Positions 24,347 through 34,155 of a DNA stretch of 64,000 nucleotides are shown piece by piece. This DNA comes from a bacterium (lineage in GTDB: Bacteria > Patescibacteria > ABY1 > JACQRZ01), in contig JAUYIE010000018.1 of assembly GCA_030688365.1 (NCBI GenBank), positions 43,594 to 107,593 of the forward strand, read 5' to 3'. The position numbers were made by a program, and so were the translations under genes. The first letter of the stretch is position 1, and each line of letters begins with the position of its first letter. Under the pieces are notes generated by a model. It did not search any database, had not been told where the DNA came from, and saw nothing but the letters and a program-made list of their open reading frames with translations.

Positions 24347-27300
24347 TAACACTTGAGCTTTTGTAGCTGCTGGTGTCAGTGAAGACACAACGCGCGCGAC
24401 AATCGTTGATTCATATTTTTTCTCCATACCAATATCTCTTTTTTGTCCAACATCACTGGCAAGAGTCGCAACGTCGTTCATTTTAACTTTTTCCGCTTCT
24501 GCTTTTATCTTCGCCACTTGTTGAGCTCGCGCATCTGCGACACTCAAAGTTGGACTCGTGGTAACTGTCGTATCGGTCGTAACGGTATTCTCAGTTGTAG
24601 TCGTGTTATCGGTCGTGGTCGTATCTGTCGTGGTTGAAGTGGTGGCAGTTGAAGATGATGAAGACGAAGGACCTGAGACAATTACTCCTCCACTTGAGGA
24701 TGCGGCGGCGGCTATCGTGACAGATGATGCGCTACTTGCTGCTGATTCTTGATCAGAAGCATTCACAGCGCTTACTTTATAGTAGTAGGTAGTGCTTGCA
24801 CTCAAGCCAGTCGCAGTATAGGAAGTAGTGGTTGGTGATGCCAAGAGCGGAAATGAGGAATTATCCGTTGATTGATAAATATTGTATGTGCTCGCTCCAT
24901 CTACTGCTGTCCATGTCAAACGTGCTGTAGACCCTGTACCTGCATCAGTAACGGTCAGACCAGTCGGAGTGGAAGGTGCGCCATCTGCCGGCATCAACGG
25001 TGCGAAATCCGAAAAGTGAGCAACTGTAGCAGTTAATGTATTGTTATCTGTATCAACGGTCGTCGTCAATGTATCGTACGCCTGCGTAGCATCATTCCAT
25101 GTGCCAATCACCAAGTTGGCTTCAGAGGATCCTGCAGGAATATCAGCTTCGTCATACGGGATCACAATAGTAACACTGTCATTCAAGCTAGAAAGCTTTT
25201 GTCCTGATGAATCCACTGCGGTAATCGTAACTGCATTTTTTGACAGAATACTACCACGTGGCGGTGTTGGCATAGCAGTGTTGATCTTTGTTGTAACAGT
25301 CGCCGCATTAGATCCTGTACCCAGTGCGTTTGCGGGAATATTCAATTTGAAGTTATCACCAATATCACTGTTGGTAAAAAATCCTCCGGAAGTCGGTGTC
25401 ACTGTTTCTGGTCGTTCCGGTTTTACCACAAAGTTTGGAATTGCAGTGAGAGACATATCTTGACTTGATACACTACTACCTCCCACAATAACTGACATCG
25501 GACCACCTTCGTATCCTGGTGCATGCGCTCGAACACTCCATGTTCCCGTATCAACTGCCAATGAATATGCACCCGCAGAATCAGTCTGTGCTACAGAATA
25601 CCCTCCAAGACCATCATTAGCATCCACAAAAGCATTGGAAACACCAGATCCAGAGATGCTAATAGTACCGGTAATCGTTTTTGAGGCGGTGGTTAATGCA
25701 ATAGTGCCCACTGCTGTTGCAGCCGTAACTGCAACAGCACTTTCAGCGGGAGACCGATACCCTGGTTTATCTACACGTAGATTATAAATACCGGCCGGCA
25801 CGCTGACAGAAAACGTTCCATTTGATGCTGTTTGAGATCCGAGTGCAATGACATTTGTCGTACCTGTCGCTGCTCCTGTCAACGATACCCATGCACCAGA
25901 AAGATTTGATCCATCCCCAGTCACTGTACCCGTAACTGCAAATATCGCTCCTGCTGCTGCAGTATGAGTGATGGTACGTGTTGTATTTACACCTGTTGTT
26001 TCACCAATCTTTCCATAGGCAGGGTGTCCCACGCGAACAGTGTAGGTTCCTGGTGGTACATTCACTGTATAGACAGCATTGGCTCCGGACGTTGTACTAA
26101 CATTAGTGAAGTTACCGCGTCCATTTGAATCACGTACATCAACACCGGCATTAGTAACCGGATTAGTCCCGTCTGTTACATTGATTGTGAGAGTTATCGG
26201 CGCGCCAAGTGTACAATCCTGACCTGAAGTTGTTGTATCTGCGGCAACAGCGACACTCGTGAGTGGTGTCCCTTCTCCCACGCCAGGGAAGAAACACTTC
26301 ACCGTATATGTACCGGCAGGTACTTTCACTGTATATGTTCCATCAGTAGCGGTAATTGTCATATTTCCACTTGTTCCATCAGCGGTTTCAGCTCGAACCA
26401 TAACTCCTTGTTGTGCAGTCCCTCCTTTAGTCACTGTTCCTCTAATCGATCCCATAGATAATGTTTCTGCAGAAAAATCTTGCCCCGTCGCATTACTTGA
26501 GCTAATAACAATCGTCTTGGTACCAAGACGACCAAAACCAGGAGCAAACGCTTCTACCACCCATGTTCCCGCGCTCACATAGAGAGTATATGCACCATTT
26601 GCATCAGTCGGACCACCTACAAAGTTTGAAGAATCTCCTCCTACGGCAGTGGTATCAGCACTGGATGTCACTTTTCTTCCAGAAACACCCGCATAGGGGA
26701 TCGCATTACCTGCGTCGTCTTTGATCGTACCACTGATAGTGAGTGATGTTGTTCCAGCGCTCAATCTAAAAGTAAGACTTGAAGGGGTATTGGATGCGGC
26801 ACCAACCGTAATCTGCTTATCTGGTACAGGAGGCATACCGGGTTTAAACACACCACATAAATAAACACCTTGGGTTACATTCACGGTAAACGTACCTGTT
26901 GTCGTGGTTTGTGTGCCAGTTCCAAAACCATCTGCCATACCGGTCGTAGATGCTGCTACAGGACGACAAAATATATTTGCAGTGGATACACCCGTACCAT
27001 TGGAATCTAAAACAAAACCAGTAATTGTTTTATTTGCCGTTGTTAAAGTAAATGCAAGACCTGTAACTGTTTCTTCCGTAACACTAGCAGATGCTACATT
27101 TACTTGAACATTTGCCGGAGGCATAAAAGTAAAGTCTGGTGGTGGTGATGGTGGTGCGCCTGGTGTCATAAATTGTTCTGGTACTGATGGTCCCACGCCG
27201 ACATTATATGTTTCATTTGCTGATACAGGTAACGAATATGCATCCGCTCCACCAGAAAGTGTGATGGTCTTTTTTGTAAAACCATTTGGCGATGAAGCGA

Positions 27301-30300
27301 AGACATCGATAATTGTACCATTTGTTCCTGTCACCGTTCCTGAAATCGTAATAGCTGCAGCGCTACTCAATGCAAAGTTTTTTACTGTATTTGCGCTTAT
27401 AATAATAGGTTGAGGTGCAGAGTTAAACGCCACGTCAATATTTGTATTTGGTTTAATACCCACCATATAATCCCCATCAGCGAGATTGCTAAAGGTAGCA
27501 ACACCATCAACCACATCATTTGCAGTCGTCGCTTCTTTACCGCCGGTAGCTGGGCTAAACAAGAAAGCAGTTACGTCATTGATTCCTTCCCCGGCATCAT
27601 TATTTCCATCTGTATTTGCATCCTTAAATACATTTACCGTCAGAGTACGTGATCCTGTCGCACCCAAGAAAAATGGAGACGAAGTTTTACTTTCTAAAAT
27701 AGACCTATAATTATCGGCGGTATCTCTTGTCGAGACCCCAACAGTATAACCAGATGAAGACGGAACAGTTGAATTGACAATACCTGTCAAATCAACGCAT
27801 ACAAACGCATTTGCAGAAGTTGCCGCACCTGCTGTATTGATAGTTACTGTTCCTGCATCTGCGTCACCTGCTACTGCCCCCAACGTAACAGTACCTGTCA
27901 TTGGTCCGTTTATATCACTGTTACAAAAACTTGCAGTACCTGCCGTCGCTTTACCGACATTGGTGACGTCAAATCCCGCAGGAAATGTAAGTACGATCTG
28001 ACCGAGTACGGGAATAGATGTCGTGGCCAGAAATTCAAGCTTATAGTTACTTGTCGCGCCTGCTGAACGTACCATTGGGGTTACGCGTGTCGGATTCATA
28101 CCCTGCATACCCGGATCCATCGCCGGCCCGTTTCCAGGACCAAGTTGTCCGCCGGTAGTATCAGAATCTTGCACTGTACCGTATGCCACATTATTGGGTG
28201 GTGTACCGGTAGTGTCTATACTATTATTTGCCAAATCTTGTACCGCTGGAGTGACCGTGACTTTGAACGTACTGCTATTTTGTAGAGCGAGACCAGTAAT
28301 ATTTGCCGTCTTTGTTTCACCATCATATGTGACTGTCTTTCCAGAAAGTGAAGCTGATGTACCCACCGGACTCTCTAACGCATAGTTTGCGATGTTATCA
28401 GCCGCGTTAGGACCACCGCCTGATTTTACTTGTTCAGAGAAAGTAATTGCAACACCGAAGTTATCGGCACCCGAAAACGTCACTTTTGGAGCAGTACTAT
28501 CCGTCGTATTATTGGTCGTAAAGGTGGAAGTATAATCATTTGCAGGTGTTGCCGCGCCCAACTGGAGTCCCGCTACACTTTTAACACCACTGGATCCCGC
28601 TAGAGCACGAATACGATACTCTGTGCTCCCGAGAAGTTGTGCTGCAGGCGTAAAGTTTGCTGAACGACTTCCTGGATTATAGGTAACCGCACCGGTGATA
28701 TAACTATCATCTGACGTTTTTTGAAGTTTAATTGTGGAGGTAGTAATCGTAGATGGATCTATGTCTTTTGAAAATCCAATACTGATGGACGACGAACGAC
28801 TTACTCCTGTCGCGCTATTCGTAGGAGAAGTACCTAAGACTGTTGGCGCAGTCGCATCTACTGCACCGGCTGTACGAAACGATAGAAAGAAATCAGCAGA
28901 TGGCGTATCGGTTGTACTGTAAGCGGAAGAAAGTACTTTGGCAACATAGCCAGTATTTACTGCCAGTGCGCTTGCTGGGGTTATGGTTACTGTTTTTGTT
29001 GCAGAATCATACGTATTGGTTGCCGAAACTGCCGCACCAGGTGCACCATAATTATCTAAAAATAATCCAACATTAGCAGGATTGGTTACCGAATTGGTTC
29101 CACTTGAACCGCCTGAAACTGACATATCAACTGAAAACGTAATTTTCACAACACCATTTGGTGGAAACTGTTGATTGCCGCCTTGTGGAATAGAAGACTG
29201 CACAAACGGCGGAGTGGTATTCGTCCCACTAACTGCCCCTGTTGAAAACGTTACAACTGCATTACTTGCCAAGGCATTTCCAGCCAAGTCTGTAACTGAT
29301 GTTGTCGCAGTAAGCGTGTAACTACTGGAAATAGTTAACGGTGATGATGAATTATCTAAACGCAACGCAGTGTGGGAAACACCTGTCGCAGGAGACGTCA
29401 CCATATGAAATGCATATGATCCGTTATTTGCAGCATTTGCGGTGGTTGATGCAAAGAGCATGTCACCAAAAGTAAAGGCAGTCACCTCATCTGTTGCAAG
29501 TCCTTGTGCTGCTGGCGTCAACTTACTCATTTGACTACTGTCTTCAACTAAAGAAGAGGCCGCATCAGTTCCATCAAGAACAGCGGTACTTTCTCCAAAA
29601 CCCTCCACAGATGACAAACCTCCTGCCGTTGTCACCAAATGCCATCCATAACTTCCGCCAGCTAGTTGAACAAATACCAAATCACCTTGTGACACTGCCA
29701 GCGTACCCCCACCAGTTACCCCGTTATCGGTCGCTGTTGCATCCATTGCCATACTGCTGACACGAGATCCAGAAACAAGAGACGGAACTGCCTCATCACC
29801 ATCAAAACGAAGTGCTTCATCATCAACCGTAGTCCCGGCGGTCACCATATGCCATGCATATCTATCAGAACTATTAGCAACCACAAGCTGGCCGACAATC
29901 AATGCGGTAGAGCTTCCCGCTAATCCAGTTTCGGTAGCGGATGCGATTTTTGTTAATTGTTGACCTCCAAATAGTGGAAACCCGTTTACTGCAAATGTTC
30001 CACCGGTCAATGTCGCATTTGTAACAACCCCAAGTTCAGGCGGAAACGTATCTCGCTGAAACAATACTATATCTCCAGCACTTGGAGTTGTATATGTACC
30101 ATTTGGCACAAATGATCCTGCCCCAAAAGCAGGGAAAAACCCGCTTCCACCAGTAGAAAGTTGTGCAAAACGTGAACTTGCTGTATAGGTCGGCGCGCTA
30201 GAAACAGTCACATCAAATCCATCAGGAAATGGTTTTATACTAACACCAACAGGTGTAACCCCTTGAGTTAGGGTAATGTTATCAGGCGTAAACGTAGATC

Positions 30301-30997
30301 CATCCATCTGTTCATTAAACTGCATGTGTAAAAATGTATTGATTGGCACATTTGTGGATGCTGTCATTGGGGCTGTACTTGAAACAGTCGGTGCGACAGT
30401 ATCAATTGTAATGGCAGAAGTAACCACAGGGGTTATTGTTGGAGAACCAGAATCCGTGACTATACCATCCGCAGGCACTGTGAATGTAAACGCATGATCA
30501 TTAACTGCCCCCGCTGATGTTCGGTATACCAAATAATATGTACCCGCGGCTCCAGGGGTTGTAAGAGTTAATGTTGTGGATCCATTACTCCATGCAGATA
30601 CTGTATCCATAGGCACTACGACATCCGTACCATCAAATGATCCAGCCGTATCCCCTGCATCGTCGTACAAAGCAACACCGGAAGCGACTTCCGATGCTGC
30701 ATCAAGAGTAGCCAAATCAGCTGTCGTAAAACCAGATGCACCACTGTCGGTAGCAGTAACAGTAATTGAGTTTAAAACTTCACCAGCATCAACAGCAATC
30801 ACGAGCTTAATGGCTGCAGCCGGCACGCTCGACGCTAATGCTCTGTTATTCGCGTAATTGATAAGACTCGTCACTGTTGGTGTGACGGTTGCCAACGCCA
30901 CTTGCGCTGTAAACGGCGCAACTCCCACCGAACCAAATATTGTCATTGCTACAACAAATGTGTGTAGTATCCGACGGAACCGAACATTTCCTCTCAT
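23936..30997 (-). CDS. Giant secreted mosaic surface protein
   Basis: 2353 residues. A Sec signal lies at about residues 1-36 (basic start, hydrophobic core, ALA). In order I see several SbsA-type Ig-like domains (APTVSSTAPMTASTNVPI, APTVLGTSPTNSATGVSRSS), then at least five carboxypeptidase-regulatory-like beta-sandwich repeats of the ITGxVxDxxGxxVxxAxV pattern. A domain with ZU5-like features (NFKLNIPANAL) and one fibronectin type III domain (PSTPTGLTVTDAG) follow. Then comes a Thr/Asp/Ser-rich linker and a C-terminal domain shared with the protein at 43287-44414. There is no LPXTG motif and no terminal membrane helix. Likely a long adhesive or structural cell-surface filament; attachment mode unknown. 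Confidence 0.85.
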   Translation of the reverse strand: MRGNVRFRRILHTFVVAMTIFGSVGVAPFTAQVALATVTPTVTSLINYANNRALASSVPAAAIKLVIAVDAGEVLNSITVTATDSGASGFTTADLATLDAASEVASGVALYDDAGDTAGSFDGTDVVVPMDTVSAWSNGSTTLTLTTPGAAGTYYLVYRTSAGAVNDHAFTFTVPADGIVTDSGSPTITPVVTSAITIDTVAPTVSSTAPMTASTNVPINTFLHMQFNEQMDGSTFTPDNITLTQGVTPVGVSIKPFPDGFDVTVSSAPTYTASSRFAQLSTGGSGFFPAFGAGSFVPNGTYTTPSAGDIVLFQRDTFPPELGVVTNATLTGGTFAVNGFPLFGGQQLTKIASATETGLAGSSTALIVGQLVVANSSDRYAWHMVTAGTTVDDEALRFDGDEAVPSLVSGSRVSSMAMDATATDNGVTGGGTLAVSQGDLVFVQLAGGSYGWHLVTTAGGLSSVEGFGESTAVLDGTDAASSLVEDSSQMSKLTPAAQGLATDEVTAFTFGDMLFASTTANAANNGSYAFHMVTSPATGVSHTALRLDNSSSPLTISSSYTLTATTSVTDLAGNALASNAVVTFSTGAVSGTNTTPPFVQSSIPQGGNQQFPPNGVVKITFSVDMSVSGGSSGTNSVTNPANVGLFLDNYGAPGAAVSATNTYDSATKTVTITPASALAVNTGYVAKVLSSAYSTTDTPSADFFLSFRTAGAVDATAPTVLGTSPTNSATGVSRSSSISIGFSKDIDPSTITTSTIKLQKTSDDSYITGAVTYNPGSRSANFTPAAQLLGSTEYRIRALAGSSGVKSVAGLQLGAATPANDYTSTFTTNNTTDSTAPKVTFSGADNFGVAITFSEQVKSGGGPNAADNIANYALESPVGTSASLSGKTVTYDGETKTANITGLALQNSSTFKVTVTPAVQDLANNSIDTTGTPPNNVAYGTVQDSDTTGGQLGPGNGPAMDPGMQGMNPTRVTPMVRSAGATSNYKLEFLATTSIPVLGQIVLTFPAGFDVTNVGKATAGTASFCNSDINGPMTGTVTLGAVAGDADAGTVTINTAGAATSANAFVCVDLTGIVNSTVPSSSGYTVGVSTRDTADNYRSILESKTSSPFFLGATGSRTLTVNVFKDANTDGNNDAGEGINDVTAFLFSPATGGKEATTANDVVDGVATFSNLADGDYMVGIKPNTNIDVAFNSAPQPIIISANTVKNFALSSAAAITISGTVTGTNGTIIDVFASSPNGFTKKTITLSGGADAYSLPVSANETYNVGVGPSVPEQFMTPGAPPSPPPDFTFMPPANVQVNVASASVTEETVTGLAFTLTTANKTITGFVLDSNGTGVSTANIFCRPVAASTTGMADGFGTGTQTTTTGTFTVNVTQGVYLCGVFKPGMPPVPDKQITVGAASNTPSSLTFRLSAGTTSLTISGTIKDDAGNAIPYAGVSGRKVTSSADTTAVGGDSSNFVGGPTDANGAYTLYVSAGTWVVEAFAPGFGRLGTKTIVISSSNATGQDFSAETLSMGSIRGTVTKGGTAQQGVMVRAETADGTSGNMTITATDGTYTVKVPAGTYTVKCFFPGVGEGTPLTSVAVAADTTTSGQDCTLGAPITLTINVTDGTNPVTNAGVDVRDSNGRGNFTNVSTTSGANAVYTVNVPPGTYTVRVGHPAYGKIGETTGVNTTRTITHTAAAGAIFAVTGTVTGDGSNLSGAWVSLTGAATGTTNVIALGSQTASNGTFSVSVPAGIYNLRVDKPGYRSPAESAVAVTAATAVGTIALTTASKTITGTISISGSGVSNAFVDANDGLGGYSVAQTDSAGAYSLAVDTGTWSVRAHAPGYEGGPMSVIVGGSSVSSQDMSLTAIPNFVVKPERPETVTPTSGGFFTNSDIGDNFKLNIPANALGTGSNAATVTTKINTAMPTPPRGSILSKNAVTITAVDSSGQKLSSLNDSVTIVIPYDEADIPAGSSEANLVIGTWNDATQAYDTLTTTVDTDNNTLTATVAHFSDFAPLMPADGAPSTPTGLTVTDAGTGSTARLTWTAVDGASTYNIYQSTDNSSFPLLASPTTTSYTATGLSASTTYYYKVSAVNASDQESAASSASSVTIAAAASSSGGVIVSGPSSSSSSTATTSTTTDTTTTDNTTTTENTVTTDTTVTTSPTLSVADARAQQVAKIKAEAEKVKMNDVATLASDVGQKRDIGMEKKYESTIVARVVSSLTPAATKAQVLNFVTYGTPTTVVLGAGERAGVVNSFEAAFGYVPTSSGDWEDVIKIANGRWPGTLNAKREKAVIGSFKKVYLRDADLSNPHDQAAIAVMAYGLRSDKRNLKSEAAAIKSFRAIYKKVPVSAAEWDVVRAIAYSGAIR
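24540..24690 (-). repeat. Thr/Asp-rich linker coding repeat, copy 1
   Basis: Short imperfect repeats of a GTCGTN-type unit on the plus strand encode runs of Thr with Asp, Ser and Asn just before the shared C-terminal domain. Such linkers are often O-glycosylated spacers in surface proteins. Confidence 0.75.
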
Positions 30998-31181
30998 ATG
31001 AATAATGTGGTTAAGCCGACTGTAATATATGCAATCGACATGGTAATTTATAAAAAGAAAACAAAAACTCCTTTACTTTAATATATAGTTCAATAAAAGT
31101 CAGTACCATCCAAAATTAAAAACGACTGTAGCATGAGGCATCTTCAAGAAGAGTATTAATAATAGTATAACACACAGACTG
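30998..31181 (-). promoter_or_regulatory. Leader region of the giant surface gene
   Basis: About 180 AT-rich bases separate the ndk terminator from the giant gene. A TATACT box at 31164-31169 is the best -10 candidate, implying a leader of roughly 160 bases; the -35 is not clear. No Shine-Dalgarno is seen close to the ATG. Confidence 0.35.
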
Positions 31182-31212
31182 AAAAAATATACAACATGAT
31201 TGTATATTTTTT
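31182..31212 (-). terminator. Terminator after ndk
   Basis: Perfect 13-base stem (AAAAAATATACAA / TTGTATATTTTTT) with a 5-base loop and terminal T-run on the minus strand. It closes the nine-gene run from 42346. Confidence 0.85.
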
Positions 31213-31248
31213 AAAAAAATCCTATTTTCTGCTCGTCAATCCTAATGC

Positions 31249-31812
31249 CTAGTACGAAAAAATGCTATTCATATCGCTAAACCAATGTTCAATCTCGTGT
31301 GCCGCCTCTTCAGGAGTCTCCGAACAATGCACCATGTTCATGACCGCACGTTTTTCCTTATTTGCCAGTGCAGGAGAGTCAATAGAAAAATCACCGCGGA
31401 TCGTTCCCATGTCAGCCAAATACGGCATCGTAGGTCCCGCGATCTTACGTACCACATCTACCGCGTGTATCCCCTCCACAACAATCTTTACCAACGGAGC
31501 GGCTTTCATATAGTCAATTAACCATTTGCGGATTTCCGGCCCGATCTCTGATGGATTGGTGGTACCAAAATCAGACATGGCGTCATATCCATACTTTTCA
31601 TACGTTGCAAGAGTTTTGGAACCCAATCGCGTAATCCATTCTTCATTTTTTGGATAATGATCGTCAATCTGTTCATGGGTGGGTTGAAACATCTCAAGAC
31701 CGACGATTTTTAGACCAACCCGTTCAAAACGACGTATGATCTCCCCTATCAATCCTTTTTGTACACCATCTGGTTTTATGAGTACAAATGTTCGTTCTAT
31801 ATGAAATTCCAT
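31249..31812 (-). CDS. ndk: Nucleoside diphosphate kinase with internal insertion
   Basis: 187 residues; the family norm is about 140-150. It equalises NTP pools through a phospho-His. TFVLIKPDGVQKGLIGEIIRRFE and VVRKIAGPTMP are standard, and the active-site His sits in AVMNMVHCSET (usually NxxHGSD). An extra stretch of about 40 residues (KNEEWITRLGSKTLATYEKYG onward) replaces the short loop after HYP. It is the last gene of the run and is followed by a terminator. Confidence 0.92.
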   Translation of the reverse strand: MEFHIERTFVLIKPDGVQKGLIGEIIRRFERVGLKIVGLEMFQPTHEQIDDHYPKNEEWITRLGSKTLATYEKYGYDAMSDFGTTNPSEIGPEIRKWLIDYMKAAPLVKIVVEGIHAVDVVRKIAGPTMPYLADMGTIRGDFSIDSPALANKEKRAVMNMVHCSETPEEAAHEIEHWFSDMNSIFSY

Positions 31813-31831
31813 ATATAGTTATCATTACAAG

Positions 31832-32761
31832 TTAATAAATAGTATACAATGCCTGTGCGGTACTCCATGGAAAATGAAATCTGCGAGATGACGAAGTATT
31901 GACGTTTATCGTGTCACCGTCAGTGGTAAAAACAATATCACCGTCTTGATCAGTACGAAATGACTGAATGTCGTGACGGTCAAGTCGATTCAAAAGACGA
32001 GTGCTTGGGTGGCCAAACATATTATGAAATCCGGCGGAAATTGCCGCCACATTTGGGTGTACTACGTCAAGAAACGTATCGCTGGTAGAATACTCGCTTC
32101 CATGATGTCCAACTTTTAACACATCGGCAGAAACATCTTCCTTTGCGTCAAGGAGGGCTTTTTCTTCCGTATCAGTCGCATCCCCTGTCAAAAGAAAGGA
32201 TTTCTGTTTGTAGACAAGTTTAGCAACAATTGAAGATTCATTCAAGTCCGACATGGACATATCGTGCAAATTGACCATTGGCGCAAAAATAGACATATGT
32301 ATATCAGACCCCATATCCACCTGTGTACCGCGCCAGACTTCTTGTACATCCACTCCTTTTTCTACCGCTTGTGCTAACAAATCTTGATAATCAGGACTTT
32401 TTTGTACAATGCCGGTAATATACATATGATGAACCTTGTAACGATTCAAGACTTCATGCAACCCCCCGTAATGATCCAGATGGGGATGAGTCAATATAAC
32501 CAACTCAATATCATGATCATAAAACGGCATATACTCACTCAATTTTGCCAAAATACTTCTATCGGGTCCCGCATCAATCAATATTTGTTGACCAGCCGGC
32601 CCATCAACTAAAATAGCATCGCCCTGACCGACATCAAGGACCGCGACCGTTAGTTGCGTGCTGTCTTTTGCCTGTCCGACGAAGTATACGCCCAACAGCA
32701 CAGCACACATCACCAGCACAATACTAGCGATGTGTATGATACGTGTATGCACGACAAGCAT
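31832..32761 (-). CDS. ComEC-type metallo-beta-lactamase-fold hydrolase, membrane anchored
   Basis: 309 residues. An N-terminal hydrophobic anchor (about 8-30) is followed by an MBL domain opening with VAVLDVGQGDAILVDGP and the metal motif THPHLDHYGG, then LLTGDATDTEEKALL and KVGHHGSEYSTS. This is the arrangement of the extracellular C-terminal domain of ComEC/Rec2, thought to act on the non-transforming DNA strand during uptake. The channel part is encoded separately at 34156-35715, with a D,D-carboxypeptidase gene between them. Confidence 0.85.
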   Translation of the reverse strand: MLVVHTRIIHIASIVLVMCAVLLGVYFVGQAKDSTQLTVAVLDVGQGDAILVDGPAGQQILIDAGPDRSILAKLSEYMPFYDHDIELVILTHPHLDHYGGLHEVLNRYKVHHMYITGIVQKSPDYQDLLAQAVEKGVDVQEVWRGTQVDMGSDIHMSIFAPMVNLHDMSMSDLNESSIVAKLVYKQKSFLLTGDATDTEEKALLDAKEDVSADVLKVGHHGSEYSTSDTFLDVVHPNVAAISAGFHNMFGHPSTRLLNRLDRHDIQSFRTDQDGDIVFTTDGDTINVNTSSSRRFHFPWSTAQALYTIY

Positions 32762-32781
32762 GGTATCTTGTTTGTTCTGTC

Positions 32782-34095
32782 TTACAATCCGGCGATTCTA
32801 AACGTAAACTTTCCATTCTTTGTTGCTATTTGTGTTAACGTACCCACAACATCAAATCGTATCGTGTTATCAGGTGCACCCAATAATACCACAGTGATTA
32901 TGCCACCATCCGCAGTTTTTCCTTGCGCCGCCATACTGTATCCCGCCTCTTGTGTATATCCTGTTTTTCCTGCTAATACTTCTCCTACTTTTTCTAACAA
33001 TGCATTGCTATTTTTTGTAGACGCGACTTCTTTAAACTTCAATGTCTTAAATACATATCGTTTTGTTTCTGCTGCCGCCAAAACAGATGCATGACTATAT
33101 GCTGTTTGTGTGAGAATCGCGAGATCTTTGGCAGTAGACTTATTACCTTCATCTAGTCCGGTCGGTTCTACAAATACTGAATCTTTCATTCCCAATTCCT
33201 GTGCTTTTTCATTCATTTTTTGTGCAAATACTTCAGACGAAAACCCCGTAGATCGCGCAAGCATCTTTGCCGCATTATTTTTAGAACCCACCAGTGCGCC
33301 GTAAAATGCATCTTTGACGGTTATCTGCTCTCCAATTTTAAAATAAAACTTCGCCGGAATCGTGTCATCTGATTTTTGAAACGTTATGACGGTATCCCAG
33401 CCAGGATTGTGATCCAAAAACACCAGCACCGTCATCAGTTTGGTAATACTGGCAATCGGCAATTGATTACTGCTATTTTTTGACAACAACACATTGTTAT
33501 CTTGGTCAGTTATATACACGGCTTTTGCGGGAATAGCCCACAAATCAACACCATTATTAGACACCCACGGTCGTTTTTCTATCACCGCAATCTGTGAATA
33601 TGGCAAAGTGGTCTGTGCAATCACATGATGATCTTTGTGTGTAGATGGAAAAGGTCGCCATGTCTGCTTATTACGATCATAAAATGCAAGATACGCATTA
33701 GGATCAGTCCCGCCATACAGTACAGATAGCGTCATATTCTTTTCAATGTCTCCCTGCCCTTGCGTCCCAAAATCATACATATATACTGCACTTCCAAATG
33801 TAAAACCTGGTGCAGGCGGCAAAAAGGTCAATGCCTCATACGCAGTCATCACACGACTAAACTTGAGAGATGATACCGTTGACATTGTTTTACTTTCTAC
33901 TTGGAGCGAAAGATATTCACCATCATAATGATATGTAGTGTCTTGTACTCGCATGGTGGCGTCTATATTCACATAATCATCAGGAACAGTAGTTGGCATC
34001 ACGCCAGTATCGCCAGAAACATTACCTGCAGGCAAGATGCCAAACGTAACAGACAGGCACAACAGACTGATAGTGAGTGAGAACATTTTTTTCAT
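32782..34095 (-). CDS. D-alanyl-D-alanine carboxypeptidase (S11 family)
   Basis: 437 residues from ATG 34095, which opens a clean signal peptide (MKKMFSLTISLLCLSVTFG). The longer frame from 34155 lacks that property. The penicillin-binding-type site is intact: S216-x-x-K219 (SITK), S270-K-N272 and K376-T-G. About 180 residues of N-terminal beta-rich sequence precede the catalytic domain, more than in ordinary DacA. It trims peptidoglycan stem peptides outside the membrane. No C-terminal amphipathic anchor is obvious. Confidence 0.88.
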   Translation of the reverse strand: MKKMFSLTISLLCLSVTFGILPAGNVSGDTGVMPTTVPDDYVNIDATMRVQDTTYHYDGEYLSLQVESKTMSTVSSLKFSRVMTAYEALTFLPPAPGFTFGSAVYMYDFGTQGQGDIEKNMTLSVLYGGTDPNAYLAFYDRNKQTWRPFPSTHKDHHVIAQTTLPYSQIAVIEKRPWVSNNGVDLWAIPAKAVYITDQDNNVLLSKNSSNQLPIASITKLMTVLVFLDHNPGWDTVITFQKSDDTIPAKFYFKIGEQITVKDAFYGALVGSKNNAAKMLARSTGFSSEVFAQKMNEKAQELGMKDSVFVEPTGLDEGNKSTAKDLAILTQTAYSHASVLAAAETKRYVFKTLKFKEVASTKNSNALLEKVGEVLAGKTGYTQEAGYSMAAQGKTADGGIITVVLLGAPDNTIRFDVVGTLTQIATKNGKFTFRIAGL

Positions 34096-34155
34096 ATAGT
34101 TTTTAGTGTATGGAGTATATCTACAAATGACAAGACGGTTCAAAGAATGGCGCAC

